Shown: positions 8,660 to 17,515, counted from the first letter of the stretch. The stretch is DNA of 63,232 nt from Tepidibacter formicigenes DSM 15518 (GCF_900142235.1 NZ_FRAE01000013.1:1-63232), one strand, 5' to 3'. The notes: generated from the sequence alone by a model not told the origin. Numbers and translations are program-made.

Positions 8660-9859
8660 TTGTTTTTTATAGAAAACTTTAAGCTAGCTATTTCCAGTCT
8701 AAGAGCAAATAAAATGAGATCTTTTTTAACAATGCTTGGGATAATAATAGGAATTAGCTCTGTTATAACTATAATGACATTAGGAGAAATAGGAAAAGCT
8801 AGTATAGGAAAAGAATTTGAAGGTTTCGGTACTAGAAGGGTAGTTATTTATTTAATGTGGAATGATGATATAAGGCAGTCTGATTTTTTGAATGAGAGTG
8901 ATATAAGAAAAATAAAAAAAGCTTTTTTTAAAGAAATAGAGTATTTATCTCCAGAAATTTGGGGAGGATCAGGAAAGGCTAAAAAGAATAAAAATTTTGG
9001 TAATGTATATATAAAAGGAGTTAATGAAGAATATAAAAACATAGGAAAAATAAATGTAATAAAAGGTAGATTTTTAAATGAATCAGATATTAAAGGAAGA
9101 AGAAATGTAGTAGTAATAAACAAGAAGCTTGCTCAAAAATTATTTAAAAGAACAGATATTGTAGGAGAAACTATAAAAATAGAAAACTCGGATTTAGGAC
9201 AAAGTTATGTTGTAATTGGAGTATATGAAGATCCACCTTCAATTTTTGATAGATTTGATAAAAGTGATAAAACTGCAATATATTCACCTATAAGTATTAT
9301 AGATTATGATAATTTATATGATTCAATGGAAGTACAAATATCAGAAGGATATGATGTTGAAGAAATTTGTAATAAAATTTCAAAATTCATATCTAGAATA
9401 AAAGGTAAGAAAAATATTTATAGAATAGAGTCAGCTAAAGGGCAACAGAATATGGTTGATGCTGTTTTAAGCAAAATATCTTTAGGAGTAGGAGCAATTG
9501 CTGCTATATCATTACTAGTTGGTGGAATAGGTGTTATGAATATAATGTTGGTTTCTGTTACTGAGAGAACGAGAGAAATAGGAATAAGAAAAGCTCTTGG
9601 CGCTAAAAGAAAAGACATATTACTTCAATTTTTAGTAGAATCTATGATAATATCTGCTGTAGGTGGCCTTATTGGAACTTCTTTAGGACTTGGAATATCA
9701 AATGCAGTAGCATTGTTTTTAAAAGTAAGTCCCAAAATTCCTATTGGAGTTATAATGATAGCAGTTTCTTTTTCAGCTGTTGTTGGAGTATTCTTTGGTA
9801 TATATCCAGCTAATAAAGCTGCTAAACTTGATCCGATTGAAGCCCTTAGATATGAATAG
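8660..9859 (+). CDS. MacB-like ABC permease (FtsX domain)
   Basis: A 399-residue permease of the MacB type has one N-terminal helix after the amphipathic ALSSLRANKMRSFLTMLGIIIGI-like entry (about 14-40), a large extracellular MacB_PCD domain (about 45-270) and three C-terminal helices (about 275-390) forming the FtsX domain, with GGIGVMNIMLVSVTERTREIG-like and GIYPANKAAKLDPIEALRYE-like landmarks. It does not span substrates through the bilayer but moves them outside the membrane, by family knowledge. TTG is the start, 7 nt after GGAGG. The substrate (peptide, antibiotic or lipoprotein) cannot be told. Confidence 0.9.
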   Translation: MFFIENFKLAISSLRANKMRSFLTMLGIIIGISSVITIMTLGEIGKASIGKEFEGFGTRRVVIYLMWNDDIRQSDFLNESDIRKIKKAFFKEIEYLSPEIWGGSGKAKKNKNFGNVYIKGVNEEYKNIGKINVIKGRFLNESDIKGRRNVVVINKKLAQKLFKRTDIVGETIKIENSDLGQSYVVIGVYEDPPSIFDRFDKSDKTAIYSPISIIDYDNLYDSMEVQISEGYDVEEICNKISKFISRIKGKKNIYRIESAKGQQNMVDAVLSKISLGVGAIAAISLLVGGIGVMNIMLVSVTERTREIGIRKALGAKRKDILLQFLVESMIISAVGGLIGTSLGLGISNAVALFLKVSPKIPIGVIMIAVSFSAVVGVFFGIYPANKAAKLDPIEALRYE

Positions 9860-9875
9860 AGGAGGCGAGGTTAAC

Positions 9876-11009
9876 TTGAAAAAGATTCACAGAATTATAT
9901 TATTTCTTATATTGTTAGTATTCACACTTTTTAGCTCTATAATGTCTTTTGAATCATTTGCTCAAGAGAAAGAACTTGAATTTCTTTCTTTAGAACAAGC
10001 TCAAAAGGAAGCTATTGAAAATTCAAGTGTATTAAAAGAAGATATGAGAAATTTGAAATCACTTGAAGATGATTATTCTCAAATTCGTAGGCAAGAAAAA
10101 AGAGTTAAAAACTATATGGATAAAGATGATTATGATGCATCCTTAGAAGATTATAAATACAAGTCAGGGGATAAAACTAAAGAAGTTGATATGAGAATTA
10201 AAAGCAGTAAAATAAAATTGAAAAAAGATGAGGAGCAAATAAAATTAGATGTGCTTTTAGCTTATCAAAATGTTTTATTAAAACAAAAGGAATTGGAAAT
10301 TGAAAAAGAAAACATTGAATATCAGAAAAATCTTTTAGACATAAAAAAAGTTAAAAATAGACTTGGAAAAATATCGTTGAATGAGTTTGAAAAAGCTGAA
10401 AATGATTATAATAATCTTGTATTAAATTTAAATACTACTAAGCAGGAATTAGAAAATTCATATATAAAGTTAAATCTTCTAAGAGGAGTGTATTTAGAAG
10501 AAAGACCAATTCTTTCTGAGGATACAATTAATACTTTTTCTTTAGATATAGTTTTAAATCAAGAGGAAGCTTTTAAGAAAGCTCTTGAAAGTAGACATGA
10601 TATATTATCATTAAAAGATAATATAGAATTTTCAAAAATGGACATTGAAAACATAAGCATAAAATATCCTTCTAATACATATAAATACAAGGAAAAAGAA
10701 AGAGCATTAAATGATGCAAAAGAAAAATATGAAGATAAGAAAAATGAAATAAAAAAAGAAATAGAAAGTGCATATTCAGAACTTCTTCTTTCTAAATTAA
10801 AAAATGATAATATTAAAGCTTCTTTAGATATGATGAAAAAAGATTTAGAAAAGAAAAATATTTTTTATAATTATGGAAGAATTAGCAAAATAGAATTAGA
10901 AAATTCAAAAATAGAAATTTTGAAAAAAGAGTTAGAATATATAAGTAATACTTTTGAATATGAGAGACTTTTAAAAAAATATATTCTTAGTTATACTTTT
11001 GGTGATTAA
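9876..11009 (+). CDS. TolC-like secreted coiled-coil protein, last gene of exporter operon
   Basis: The protein has 377 residues with a clear signal peptide (KKIHRIILFLILLVFTLFSS, cleavage near ESFAQEKE) and then long charged helices in two similar halves, as in the outer membrane efflux protein (OEP/TolC) family. The first half starts LEFLSLEQAQKEAIENSS. TTG at 9876 is taken as start because AGGAGGCGAGG sits just before it. A TolC homologue is surprising if the organism has no outer membrane; it may act as a cell-wall-side extension of the adaptor. It lies 16 nt after the permease stop and is followed by a terminator. Confidence 0.72.
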   Translation: MKKIHRIILFLILLVFTLFSSIMSFESFAQEKELEFLSLEQAQKEAIENSSVLKEDMRNLKSLEDDYSQIRRQEKRVKNYMDKDDYDASLEDYKYKSGDKTKEVDMRIKSSKIKLKKDEEQIKLDVLLAYQNVLLKQKELEIEKENIEYQKNLLDIKKVKNRLGKISLNEFEKAENDYNNLVLNLNTTKQELENSYIKLNLLRGVYLEERPILSEDTINTFSLDIVLNQEEAFKKALESRHDILSLKDNIEFSKMDIENISIKYPSNTYKYKEKERALNDAKEKYEDKKNEIKKEIESAYSELLLSKLKNDNIKASLDMMKKDLEKKNIFYNYGRISKIELENSKIEILKKELEYISNTFEYERLLKKYILSYTFGD

Positions 11010-11016
11010 AGTAAAA

Positions 11017-11051
11017 AAGCTTAGAAATCGAATGACTTCTAAGCTTTCTTT
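11017..11051 (+). terminator. Terminator of the exporter operon
   Basis: AAAGCTTAGAA at 11017-11027 pairs with TTCTAAGCTTT at 11037-11047, followed by CTTTAT. It closes the four-gene operon. Confidence 0.75.
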
Positions 11052-11057
11052 ATGTGA

Positions 11058-11170
11058 AACAAGAAAGCAACAATTATCTTGACCATGTACATGATCTTAA
11101 AAAAACTTATATAAAACTATTTTCTATATGAAGTTTTCGACTTATATAAAATAATTATTGCTTTCTTGTT
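11058..11170. repeat. About 113 bp element with 20 bp terminal inverted repeats
   Basis: The arms are AACAAGAAAGCAACAATTAT at 11058-11077 and its complement at 11151-11170, with one mismatch. Inside are a near-palindrome at 11081-11096 (GACCATGTACATGATC) and two copies of ACTTATATAAAA (11105-11116 and 11140-11151). It lies between convergent operons. It could be a small transposon-like element or a structured RNA; it codes for nothing. Confidence 0.6.
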
Positions 11171-11226
11171 ATATTATTATATTAACCTTTTTTTTAAGAT
11201 GTATTCTAAAATATTTAATATTTTTA

Positions 11227-12225
11227 TTAAATATTTTTAATAATTTCTTGTGCAAATTCTTTTGTTCCTAGATTTCCACCAAGATCTTTAGTTAATTTGC
11301 TATTTTTTTTAAAAACTTTAGATATAGCATTTTCGATTTTTAAAGCTGCTTCATATTCATCTATATGTTTAAGCATCATTATACTTGATAGTATTGCTGA
11401 AATAGGATTAGCCAAATTTTTACCAGCTATATCGGGAGCAGTTCCGTGAACTGGTTCAAATACAGCAATTTCATCTCCTATATTTGCACCAGGAGCAAGT
11501 CCTAGGCCTCCTACAAGTCCAGCAGCCATATCGGATAATATATCTCCGTATAAATTTGGAGCAACTATAACATCATAATTTTGAGGAGTTTGAACTAATT
11601 TCATACTCATAGCATCTACTATTACATCTTCAGAAATGATATTATTATATTCATTTGCTATATTTTTGAAGCATCTTAGAAATAGACCATCTGAAAGTTT
11701 CATGATATTTGCCTTGTGTACTGCTGTAACCTTTTTTCTAGTATCTTTTTTAGCTAGTTCAAATGCAAATTTTACTATTTTATTAGATGCTTTTTTTGTT
11801 ATTACTTTTATACTCTCAGCTGCATCGTCTCCTACCATGTGCTCAATACCCGCATATAATCCTTCTGTATTTTCTCTTACAATTATAAAATCAACATTTT
11901 TATGAAGACAATAAATTCCTTCGTATGATTTTATAGGTCTAACATTGGCATAAAGATTAAGTGTTTGTCTAAGTGCAACATTTACACTTCTAAAACCACC
12001 ACCAACAGGTGTTGTTATAGGTCCCTTTAGAGCAACTTTGTTTTTCTTTATACTTTCTATAACATAATCAGGTAGGGGAGTTTTATACTTATCTAAAACA
12101 GATTCTCCTGCATTTACCTCTTCCCACTCAATATTAGCACCACTTGCATCAATTATTTTTTTAGCGACACTTATTACTTCAGGTCCAATTCCATCCCCAT
12201 GAATTAGTGTTACTGTTTTAGCCAT
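11227..12225 (-). CDS. icd: NAD-type isocitrate dehydrogenase
   Basis: A 332-residue beta-decarboxylating dehydrogenase converts isocitrate to 2-oxoglutarate. The substrate residues are S80, N82, R86 and R96 in RSVNVALRQTLNLYANVRP and R117/Y124 in VRENTEGLYAG; the serine and asparagine favour isocitrate over isopropylmalate. The cofactor loop reads HGTAPDIAGKN, with Asp where NADP enzymes carry a basic residue, so NAD is likely. ATG follows AGGAGG. It is the last gene after Re-citrate synthase and aconitase, which settles the assignment. The gap to aconitase holds an inserted repeat element with terminator-like arms, which may weaken co-transcription. Confidence 0.9.
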   Translation of the reverse strand: MAKTVTLIHGDGIGPEVISVAKKIIDASGANIEWEEVNAGESVLDKYKTPLPDYVIESIKKNKVALKGPITTPVGGGFRSVNVALRQTLNLYANVRPIKSYEGIYCLHKNVDFIIVRENTEGLYAGIEHMVGDDAAESIKVITKKASNKIVKFAFELAKKDTRKKVTAVHKANIMKLSDGLFLRCFKNIANEYNNIISEDVIVDAMSMKLVQTPQNYDVIVAPNLYGDILSDMAAGLVGGLGLAPGANIGDEIAVFEPVHGTAPDIAGKNLANPISAILSSIMMLKHIDEYEAALKIENAISKVFKKNSKLTKDLGGNLGTKEFAQEIIKNI

Positions 12226-12249
12226 GTTTATTGTTCCTCCTTTTGATTG

Positions 12250-12406
12250 TTTTTTATAACGAATAGGAAATTATATTCCTATTTAAATTGTGGATAAATA
12301 TAAATTCCGTTATGAGTTTTAAGCAACGGAATTCGTTAGAATTCGTTGGCGCCATGAAATTTTAAAAAAGTCTACATTGTAAAATCTTTAGAATAAAGAC
12401 TTTTTT
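12250..12406 (-). repeat. Copy 1 of a ~155 bp dispersed element
   Basis: Nearly the same sequence occurs inverted at 49733-49886; I count about seven differences by eye. Read on the minus strand, it opens with a terminator-like stem (AAAAAAGTCT ... AGACTTTTTT), then a repeated AACGAATTC, a stem AATTCCGTT/AACGGAATT and a last stem ATAGGAA/TTTCCTAT. The aconitase stop codon and last five residues (KKSLF) lie inside the element. Both copies sit directly 3' of a gene in the same orientation to it. It is non-coding. Confidence 0.85.
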
Positions 12407-14313
12407 ATTAAATTTAAAAGACCACCAGCTATAAGCATTTTCTTCTGTCTTTCGGATGCATCTAAAATAAGCTCGTATTCTTTATTTTTAGTTGTATTTT
12501 TTATAGTTAATATATTTTGATTTAATTTATCTAAAATATCATTTATTAAAAGTTCATCCATTAAGTCTATATCTTCGTAATCATCAGCATTTTTAAATCT
12601 TAAAGGAAGTATTCCGTTGTTTATTAAATTTTGCTTGTGTATTCTTGCAAAAGACTTAGCTATAACAGCTTTTATTCCAAGGTATAAAGGAACTAATGCT
12701 GCATGTTCACGACTTGATCCTTGACCGTAATTTACTCCACCTATTATTATTCCTCCACCAAGTTTTTTAGCTCTTTCAGGGAACTTTTCATCACAAGGAG
12801 TTAAACAGTAATTAGATAAATAAGGTATATTAGATCTAAATGGAAGAAGTTTTGCATGTGAAGGCATTATATGGTCTGTAGTTATATTGTCATCTACTTT
12901 TATTAATGCATGACCTTTTATTTTATTATTTAAAGGTTTTGTTTGAGGGAATGGTTTAATATTTGGACCTCTAACAATTTTAACTTCTTTACCTTTTTCG
13001 GAAGGTAACATAATTAAATTATCGTTAACTAAAAATTTATCTGGCATCTCAATATTAAATTCATCAATATAGTCTCTAGGATCACATATATATCCATTTA
13101 TTGCAGATATAGCTGCAATTTCAGGACTAACAAGATAAACATCTGCTAATGCTGTACCACATCTTCCTTTAAAGTTTCTGTTAAAAGTTCTAAGGGATAC
13201 TCCGTTTGTATTAGGGGCTTGCCCCATACCTATACAAGGGCCGCAAGCAGATTCTAATATTCTTGCTCCTGAAGCTACAAGTTTTGCTAATGCTCCATTT
13301 TCAGCTAGCATATTTAACACTTGCTTTGAACCAGGGGAGATAACTAATGATACATGCTCTGCTATAGTTTTTCCTTCTAAGATTTTAGAAACCTTCATCA
13401 AATCCATATACGATGAATTAGTACAGCTACCTATTGCAACTTGATTTACTTTTATATTTTTAACCTCTGTTACAGGTACAACATTATCAGGACTATTAGG
13501 ACATGCAACTAAAGGTTCTAGATTATCAAGATATATTGTAATTTCTTCATCATAAGAAGCATTTTCATCTGCTTTTATTTCTATAAAGTCTTTTTCTCTT
13601 CCTTGTGCTTTTAAAAATTCATAAGTAAGTTCATCAGATGGAAATATTGATGTAGTTGCGCCAAGTTCAGCACCCATATTAGTAATTGTTGCTCTTTCTG
13701 GAACGGTAAGATTTTTAAGTCCATCACCACAGTATTCAAATATTTTATTTACTCCACCTTTAACTGTACATATTCTTAAAACTTCTAGGATTATATCTTT
13801 TGCTGATACTCCAAATTTCAACTTTCCTTTCAACTCAACTTTAACTATTTTAGGCATTGTAATGTAGTATTCTCCTCCTGCCATGGCAACTGCTACATCA
13901 AGCCCTCCAGCACCTATTGCAAGCATTCCTATTCCTCCTGCAGTAGGAGTGTGGCTGTCTGACCCTAGTAGAGTTTGACCTGGAACTGCAACTCTTTCTA
14001 GATGAACTTGATGGCATATACCATTACCAGGTTTTGAAAAATAAATTCCATATTTTTTAGCAATTGTTTGTATATATAAATGGTCATCAGCATTTTCGGG
14101 CCCAGATTGAAGCATATTATGATCTATATAAGCTACAGATTTTTTGGTTTTGACTTTATCTATGCCAATAGCTTCAAGTTGTAAATATGCCATGGTTCCA
14201 GTGGAATCTTGAGTTAGAGTTTGATCTATTTTTATACCTATTTCGTTTCCTCTTGAAAGATTTCCATTAACTAAATGATTTTTTATTATTTTTTCAGTGA
14301 CAGTAAGATTCAT
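12388..14313 (-). CDS. acn: Aconitate hydratase
   Basis: This 641-residue aconitase isomerises citrate to isocitrate. Its [4Fe-4S] ligands are C297 (AIGSCTNSS) and C357, C360 (SACGPCIGMGQ). The substrate segments LGSDSHTPTAGGIGMLAIGAGGLD-like region (117-140) and the C-terminal swivelling domain with GGVNYGQGSSREHAALVP are also present. Length fits the short single-polypeptide aconitases of anaerobes, shorter than AcnA (about 900). ATG follows AAGGAGG. It lies 17 nt after Re-citrate synthase, clearly one operon. Its last residues are encoded by the dispersed repeat at 12250-12406. Confidence 0.92.
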   Translation of the reverse strand: MNLTVTEKIIKNHLVNGNLSRGNEIGIKIDQTLTQDSTGTMAYLQLEAIGIDKVKTKKSVAYIDHNMLQSGPENADDHLYIQTIAKKYGIYFSKPGNGICHQVHLERVAVPGQTLLGSDSHTPTAGGIGMLAIGAGGLDVAVAMAGGEYYITMPKIVKVELKGKLKFGVSAKDIILEVLRICTVKGGVNKIFEYCGDGLKNLTVPERATITNMGAELGATTSIFPSDELTYEFLKAQGREKDFIEIKADENASYDEEITIYLDNLEPLVACPNSPDNVVPVTEVKNIKVNQVAIGSCTNSSYMDLMKVSKILEGKTIAEHVSLVISPGSKQVLNMLAENGALAKLVASGARILESACGPCIGMGQAPNTNGVSLRTFNRNFKGRCGTALADVYLVSPEIAAISAINGYICDPRDYIDEFNIEMPDKFLVNDNLIMLPSEKGKEVKIVRGPNIKPFPQTKPLNNKIKGHALIKVDDNITTDHIMPSHAKLLPFRSNIPYLSNYCLTPCDEKFPERAKKLGGGIIIGGVNYGQGSSREHAALVPLYLGIKAVIAKSFARIHKQNLINNGILPLRFKNADDYEDIDLMDELLINDILDKLNQNILTIKNTTKNKEYELILDASERQKKMLIAGGLLNLIKKSLF

Positions 14314-14330
14314 TTAATATGTCCTCCTTT

Positions 14331-15704
14331 TTAAATTGCTTTTGATTCGTTTGTCTTCATAATATCCGGAAAATAAGTAAAAACAATCTTTTTAAGCTCA
14401 TCATTAGAAATCACAGTAGTTCTTCCTCTTAAATATTGTTCATCAATCCATTTTTTTATAGGATTTATTCTAGAATCATTTTTAGATATTTTGTTAACTT
14501 CTTCTAATTCAAAATAGGTGTTTATCCAAGCTGCAATACCTGCAAGACCAGAATATTGATTTACAGCTACTACTATAGGTCTATTTAATATTTTATCTGT
14601 ATCAAATGCATTGTATATTTCAACATCTTTTAATATTCCATCAGCATGTATTCCTGCTTTTGTTACATTGAATTCACTTCCTACAAAAGGAGTTTGAGGG
14701 TGGATTTTATAATTTGTTTCTTTTTGAAAATATTTAGCTATTTCAGGTAATACTCTTAAATCAACATTTCTTAAATTTCCTTTTATTTGAGCATATTCAA
14801 TAAGCATAGCCTCTAGTGGACAATTTCCGGTTCTTTCACCAATACCAAATAAGGTAGTATTAATAGAAGAAGCTCCATACACCCATGCTGATACTGAATT
14901 TGTAACAACTGAGTAAAAATCATTATGACCATGCCACTCAATCCATTCTGAAGGAACACCGCATTCATTTTTAAGACCATACATTATTGCGGGGATACTT
15001 CTTGGAAGTTCTACTCCTGAATATGAAATTCCAAGACCTAATGTATCACATGCCCTGATCTTTACTTTCATATTATGTTTTGATGAAAGTTCCATAAGTT
15101 TATTTACAAGTGGAACTACAAAACCATAAAAATCAGCTCTTGTTATATCTTCTAGATGACATCTAGGTATTATATCATTTTCAAGTGCCTTTTCAGCTAT
15201 ATCTAAATACATTTGTATAGCTTTAGCTCTTGTCACTTTTAATTTTTTAAATATATGATAGTCTGAACAAGACATAAGCATTCCTGTTTCTTTTATTCCC
15301 ATTTCTTTTACTAAATTTAAATCTTCTTTTTTAGCTCTTATCCAAGAAGTTATTTGAGGAAATTTATATCCTTTTTCCATACATTTAGATACAGCCATTT
15401 GATCTTTTTTAGAGTATAAGAAAAACTCTGTTTGTCTAATAATTCCAGATTTGTTATCCAACTTATGAAGATAGTCATATAAAGTAGTAATCTGCTCTAC
15501 TGTAAAAGAAGATAAAGATTGTTGACCATCTCTAAAAGTAGTATCAGTTATCCATATATCCTCAGGAATATTCATTGGATAATTTATGTTATTAAAAGTT
15601 ACTTTTGGAATTTCTGAGTAAGGAAATATCTCTTTAAAATAATTAGGTTTTGTACAATCCATTAAATTATATAAATTTGATTTTTTTGATAAATTTTTAT
15701 TCAT
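14331..15704 (-). CDS. Re-citrate synthase (homocitrate-synthase-like)
   Basis: A 457-residue DRE-TIM metallolyase-type condensing enzyme. It shows DTTFRDGQQS with R58 and D59, HLEDITRADF, and the metal-binding EWHGHND (H258, H260), then a GIHADG region. Unlike isopropylmalate synthase it has no long LeuA regulatory domain. Clustering with aconitase and isocitrate dehydrogenase points to Re-face-specific citrate synthase, the clostridial enzyme that makes citrate from acetyl-CoA and oxaloacetate, rather than homocitrate synthase. It heads the operon leading to 2-oxoglutarate for glutamate synthesis. ATG follows AGGAGG. Stereospecificity itself is inferred from family and context. Confidence 0.85.
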   Translation of the reverse strand: MNKNLSKKSNLYNLMDCTKPNYFKEIFPYSEIPKVTFNNINYPMNIPEDIWITDTTFRDGQQSLSSFTVEQITTLYDYLHKLDNKSGIIRQTEFFLYSKKDQMAVSKCMEKGYKFPQITSWIRAKKEDLNLVKEMGIKETGMLMSCSDYHIFKKLKVTRAKAIQMYLDIAEKALENDIIPRCHLEDITRADFYGFVVPLVNKLMELSSKHNMKVKIRACDTLGLGISYSGVELPRSIPAIMYGLKNECGVPSEWIEWHGHNDFYSVVTNSVSAWVYGASSINTTLFGIGERTGNCPLEAMLIEYAQIKGNLRNVDLRVLPEIAKYFQKETNYKIHPQTPFVGSEFNVTKAGIHADGILKDVEIYNAFDTDKILNRPIVVAVNQYSGLAGIAAWINTYFELEEVNKISKNDSRINPIKKWIDEQYLRGRTTVISNDELKKIVFTYFPDIMKTNESKAI

Positions 15705-16159
15705 AATAAAACCTCCTATAACAATACGAAAATTGAAAGGTTATTTAAATTATTTTTCATTTGATAAATTATTCAATGAACAAAAAACAACATATTTATA
15801 AAATTGAAAAATATGAATTAAATACAAAAAAATAGTCCTAAAATAAACACATACGTATGTTTTGTGTAATCATTAAACTTTAAAAGTATTTTAACATAGC
15901 AAATTAAAAAAAACAATCTAAAATGAAATTTTTATATACAAAACTTGCAATACATAAAACAACACCCTTTCTAATATTCAAAAAAATACTCAAAAATCTT
16001 AAAAAATACTCAAAATAAATCGAATGATGCAATGTAAAATCAAAATTTTTCATATTTCATTATTTATTATATTCAAGCTATATAAAATGTTAAATAATTG
16101 CAATATTATTTAGGTTAAATGAAATAATAAATTTAAAATATTATCTAGGAGGAATATTT
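15705..16159. promoter_or_regulatory. Divergent control region with a palindrome and direct repeats
   Basis: This 455 bp AT-rich gap separates the citrate operon (left) from the HD gene (right). It holds a perfect 12 bp palindrome ACATACGTATGT at 15849-15860 and two 15 bp direct repeats AAAAAATACTCAAAA at 15981-15995 and 16001-16015 (20 bp period). I see no convincing -35/-10 pair, no T-box and no known riboswitch. The palindrome and repeats are operator candidates for the citrate operon. Confidence 0.4.
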
Positions 16160-16813
16160 ATGGGAAATAATAGCGATATTTTTCAAGAATTTGAAAAACA
16201 TTTAATGGAAGATGAAAAGCCTTCGCAATATTTTGAAGAAATTGCTGAAAAAGGTATATTTAACAAAGAATATCCATTAACGTTGTTAGGTGATTTAATA
16301 AATACACCTCAATCACCTAAACATCATCCTGAAGGTAGTGTATGGAAGCATACAATGCTTGTAATAGATAATGCAGCTCAAAAAAAGCATTTAAGTGAAA
16401 ATCCTAAAGTATTTATGTGGGCAGCACTTCTTCATGATTTAGGAAAAGCTCCTACAACTAAAATTAGAAAAGAAAGAATAACTTCATATAATCATGATAA
16501 AATAGGAGCAAAGTTAGCTGTAGATTTTTTAAAAGAATTCACAGATGATGAAGAATTTATTAATAAAGTATCAGTCCTTGTAAGATGGCATATGCAGATA
16601 TTATTCGTTGTCAAAAATCTACCATTTGCAGAAATAGATAATATGGCGTCTCAAACTTCTGTAGATGAAATAGCATTACTCTCTACATGCGATAGATTTG
16701 GAAGAGGAGGAATGACTGAAGAGAAATTTAAAGAAGAAGAAAAAAATATTCAGCATTTCATAAAAAAATGTAAACAGCATTTAGAACAAAAGAAAAATAA
16801 TAAAATAAATTAG
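16160..16813 (+). CDS. HD-domain phosphohydrolase
   Basis: A 217-residue protein with an HD metal-binding domain: H64 (HPEGSVWKH), H92-D93 (LLHDLGKAPTT), H112 and a late aspartate in TCDRFGRGG. The spacing and HDLGKAPTT wording resemble the HD domain appended to some tRNA nucleotidyltransferases, but no nucleotidyltransferase domain is present. The likely activity is a metal-dependent phosphatase or phosphodiesterase; the substrate is unknown. ATG follows TAGGAGG. It appears to be monocistronic. Confidence 0.78.
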   Translation: MGNNSDIFQEFEKHLMEDEKPSQYFEEIAEKGIFNKEYPLTLLGDLINTPQSPKHHPEGSVWKHTMLVIDNAAQKKHLSENPKVFMWAALLHDLGKAPTTKIRKERITSYNHDKIGAKLAVDFLKEFTDDEEFINKVSVLVRWHMQILFVVKNLPFAEIDNMASQTSVDEIALLSTCDRFGRGGMTEEKFKEEEKNIQHFIKKCKQHLEQKKNNKIN

Positions 16814-16831
16814 CATAAGCCAATTATGATA

Positions 16832-16985
16832 TTGACAAAACATGTTAACTGATGTAGTATTTTACTTGAGATTAACTATAGATGTATAAATATTAACAGA
16901 TTAACCATGAAGGTTAATTTAATCGTTGAAGCGATTAAATTACTTTTGTGGTTTTTTTGTTTTTAAATATTAATAATAGGGGTGA
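16832..16985 (+). promoter_or_regulatory. Promoter and hairpin-bearing leader of the FmdE-ABC operon
   Basis: TTGACA at 16832-16837 and TAGTAT at 16855-16860 are 17 bp apart. The leader of about 120 nt then folds into two adjacent hairpins with related loops: TTAACC/GGTTAA and TTTAATCG/CGATTAAA, each enclosing TGAAG, followed by TGTGGTTTTTTT. The distal TGGTT could also pair with the first AACCA, which would suggest alternative structures. I do not recognise it as a known riboswitch class. Confidence 0.5.
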
Positions 16986-16990
16986 ATAAT

Positions 16991-17515
16991 ATGAATCAAA
17001 AACAATGGAAAAAATGCATTGAATTTCATGGACATGAATGTCCTGGTCTTGCAATAGGATTTAAAGCTTGTGAAGCTGTAATGGAAAAAATGAATATTAA
17101 ATTTTCAACTGATGAAGAAATAGTGTGTGTTACAGAAAATGATGCATGTGGAGTTGATGCTATTCAAATATTAACAGGATGTACTTTTGGAAAAGGTAAT
17201 CTTATATATAAAAATACAGGAAAACATGCATATACTTTTTTCAACAGACAAACTGGCGAAAAAATTAGATTAATATTAAAATCTTTTAAAGATGAAATGA
17301 GTAGAGAAGAAAGACAAAATTATATATTAAATTCTAATGCAGTTGATTTATTTGAATTTAAAACTCCTAAATTTGATTTGCCAGATAAAGCGAGAATATT
17401 TAACGGTATAATATGTGAAATTTGTAACGAAACTGCATCAGAGCATAAAATTCGATTAATGAATGGAAAAAAAGTATGTATTGACTGTTTTGATGATTAT
17501 TCAAGGATATGGTAG
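16991..17515 (+). CDS. FmdE-family protein with C-terminal zinc ribbon
   Basis: This 174-residue protein has the FmdE/FwdE domain signature FHGHECPGLAIGFKACEA with H13, H15 and C17, plus further cysteines C46, C53 and C64, then a C-terminal CEIC ... CIDC ribbon. The family is named after a formylmethanofuran dehydrogenase subunit, but bacterial members commonly stand alone and are thought to bind metal. ATG at 16991 is preferred over the GTG at 16982, which overlaps the AGGGGTG ribosome site. The gene is 49 nt upstream of an Opp/Nik-type importer, which suggests that the importer carries a metal complex or its ligand. The link is inference. Confidence 0.8.
   Translation: MNQKQWKKCIEFHGHECPGLAIGFKACEAVMEKMNIKFSTDEEIVCVTENDACGVDAIQILTGCTFGKGNLIYKNTGKHAYTFFNRQTGEKIRLILKSFKDEMSREERQNYILNSNAVDLFEFKTPKFDLPDKARIFNGIICEICNETASEHKIRLMNGKKVCIDCFDDYSRIW

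Noticed and set aside
9780-9875. Upstream extension of the TolC-like protein
   Set aside because: It overlaps the permease gene and lacks a ribosome site; the TTG at 9876 has AGGAGG and directly begins a signal peptide.
15705-16159. Sigma-54 promoter for the citrate operon
   Set aside because: A TTGCA is present on the minus strand, but there is no GG at the -24 position and no enhancer-binding protein gene nearby.
16832-16985. Known molybdenum-cofactor or guanidine riboswitch
   Set aside because: The hairpins lack the conserved motifs of these classes (for instance ACGR loops); kept only as an unidentified leader.
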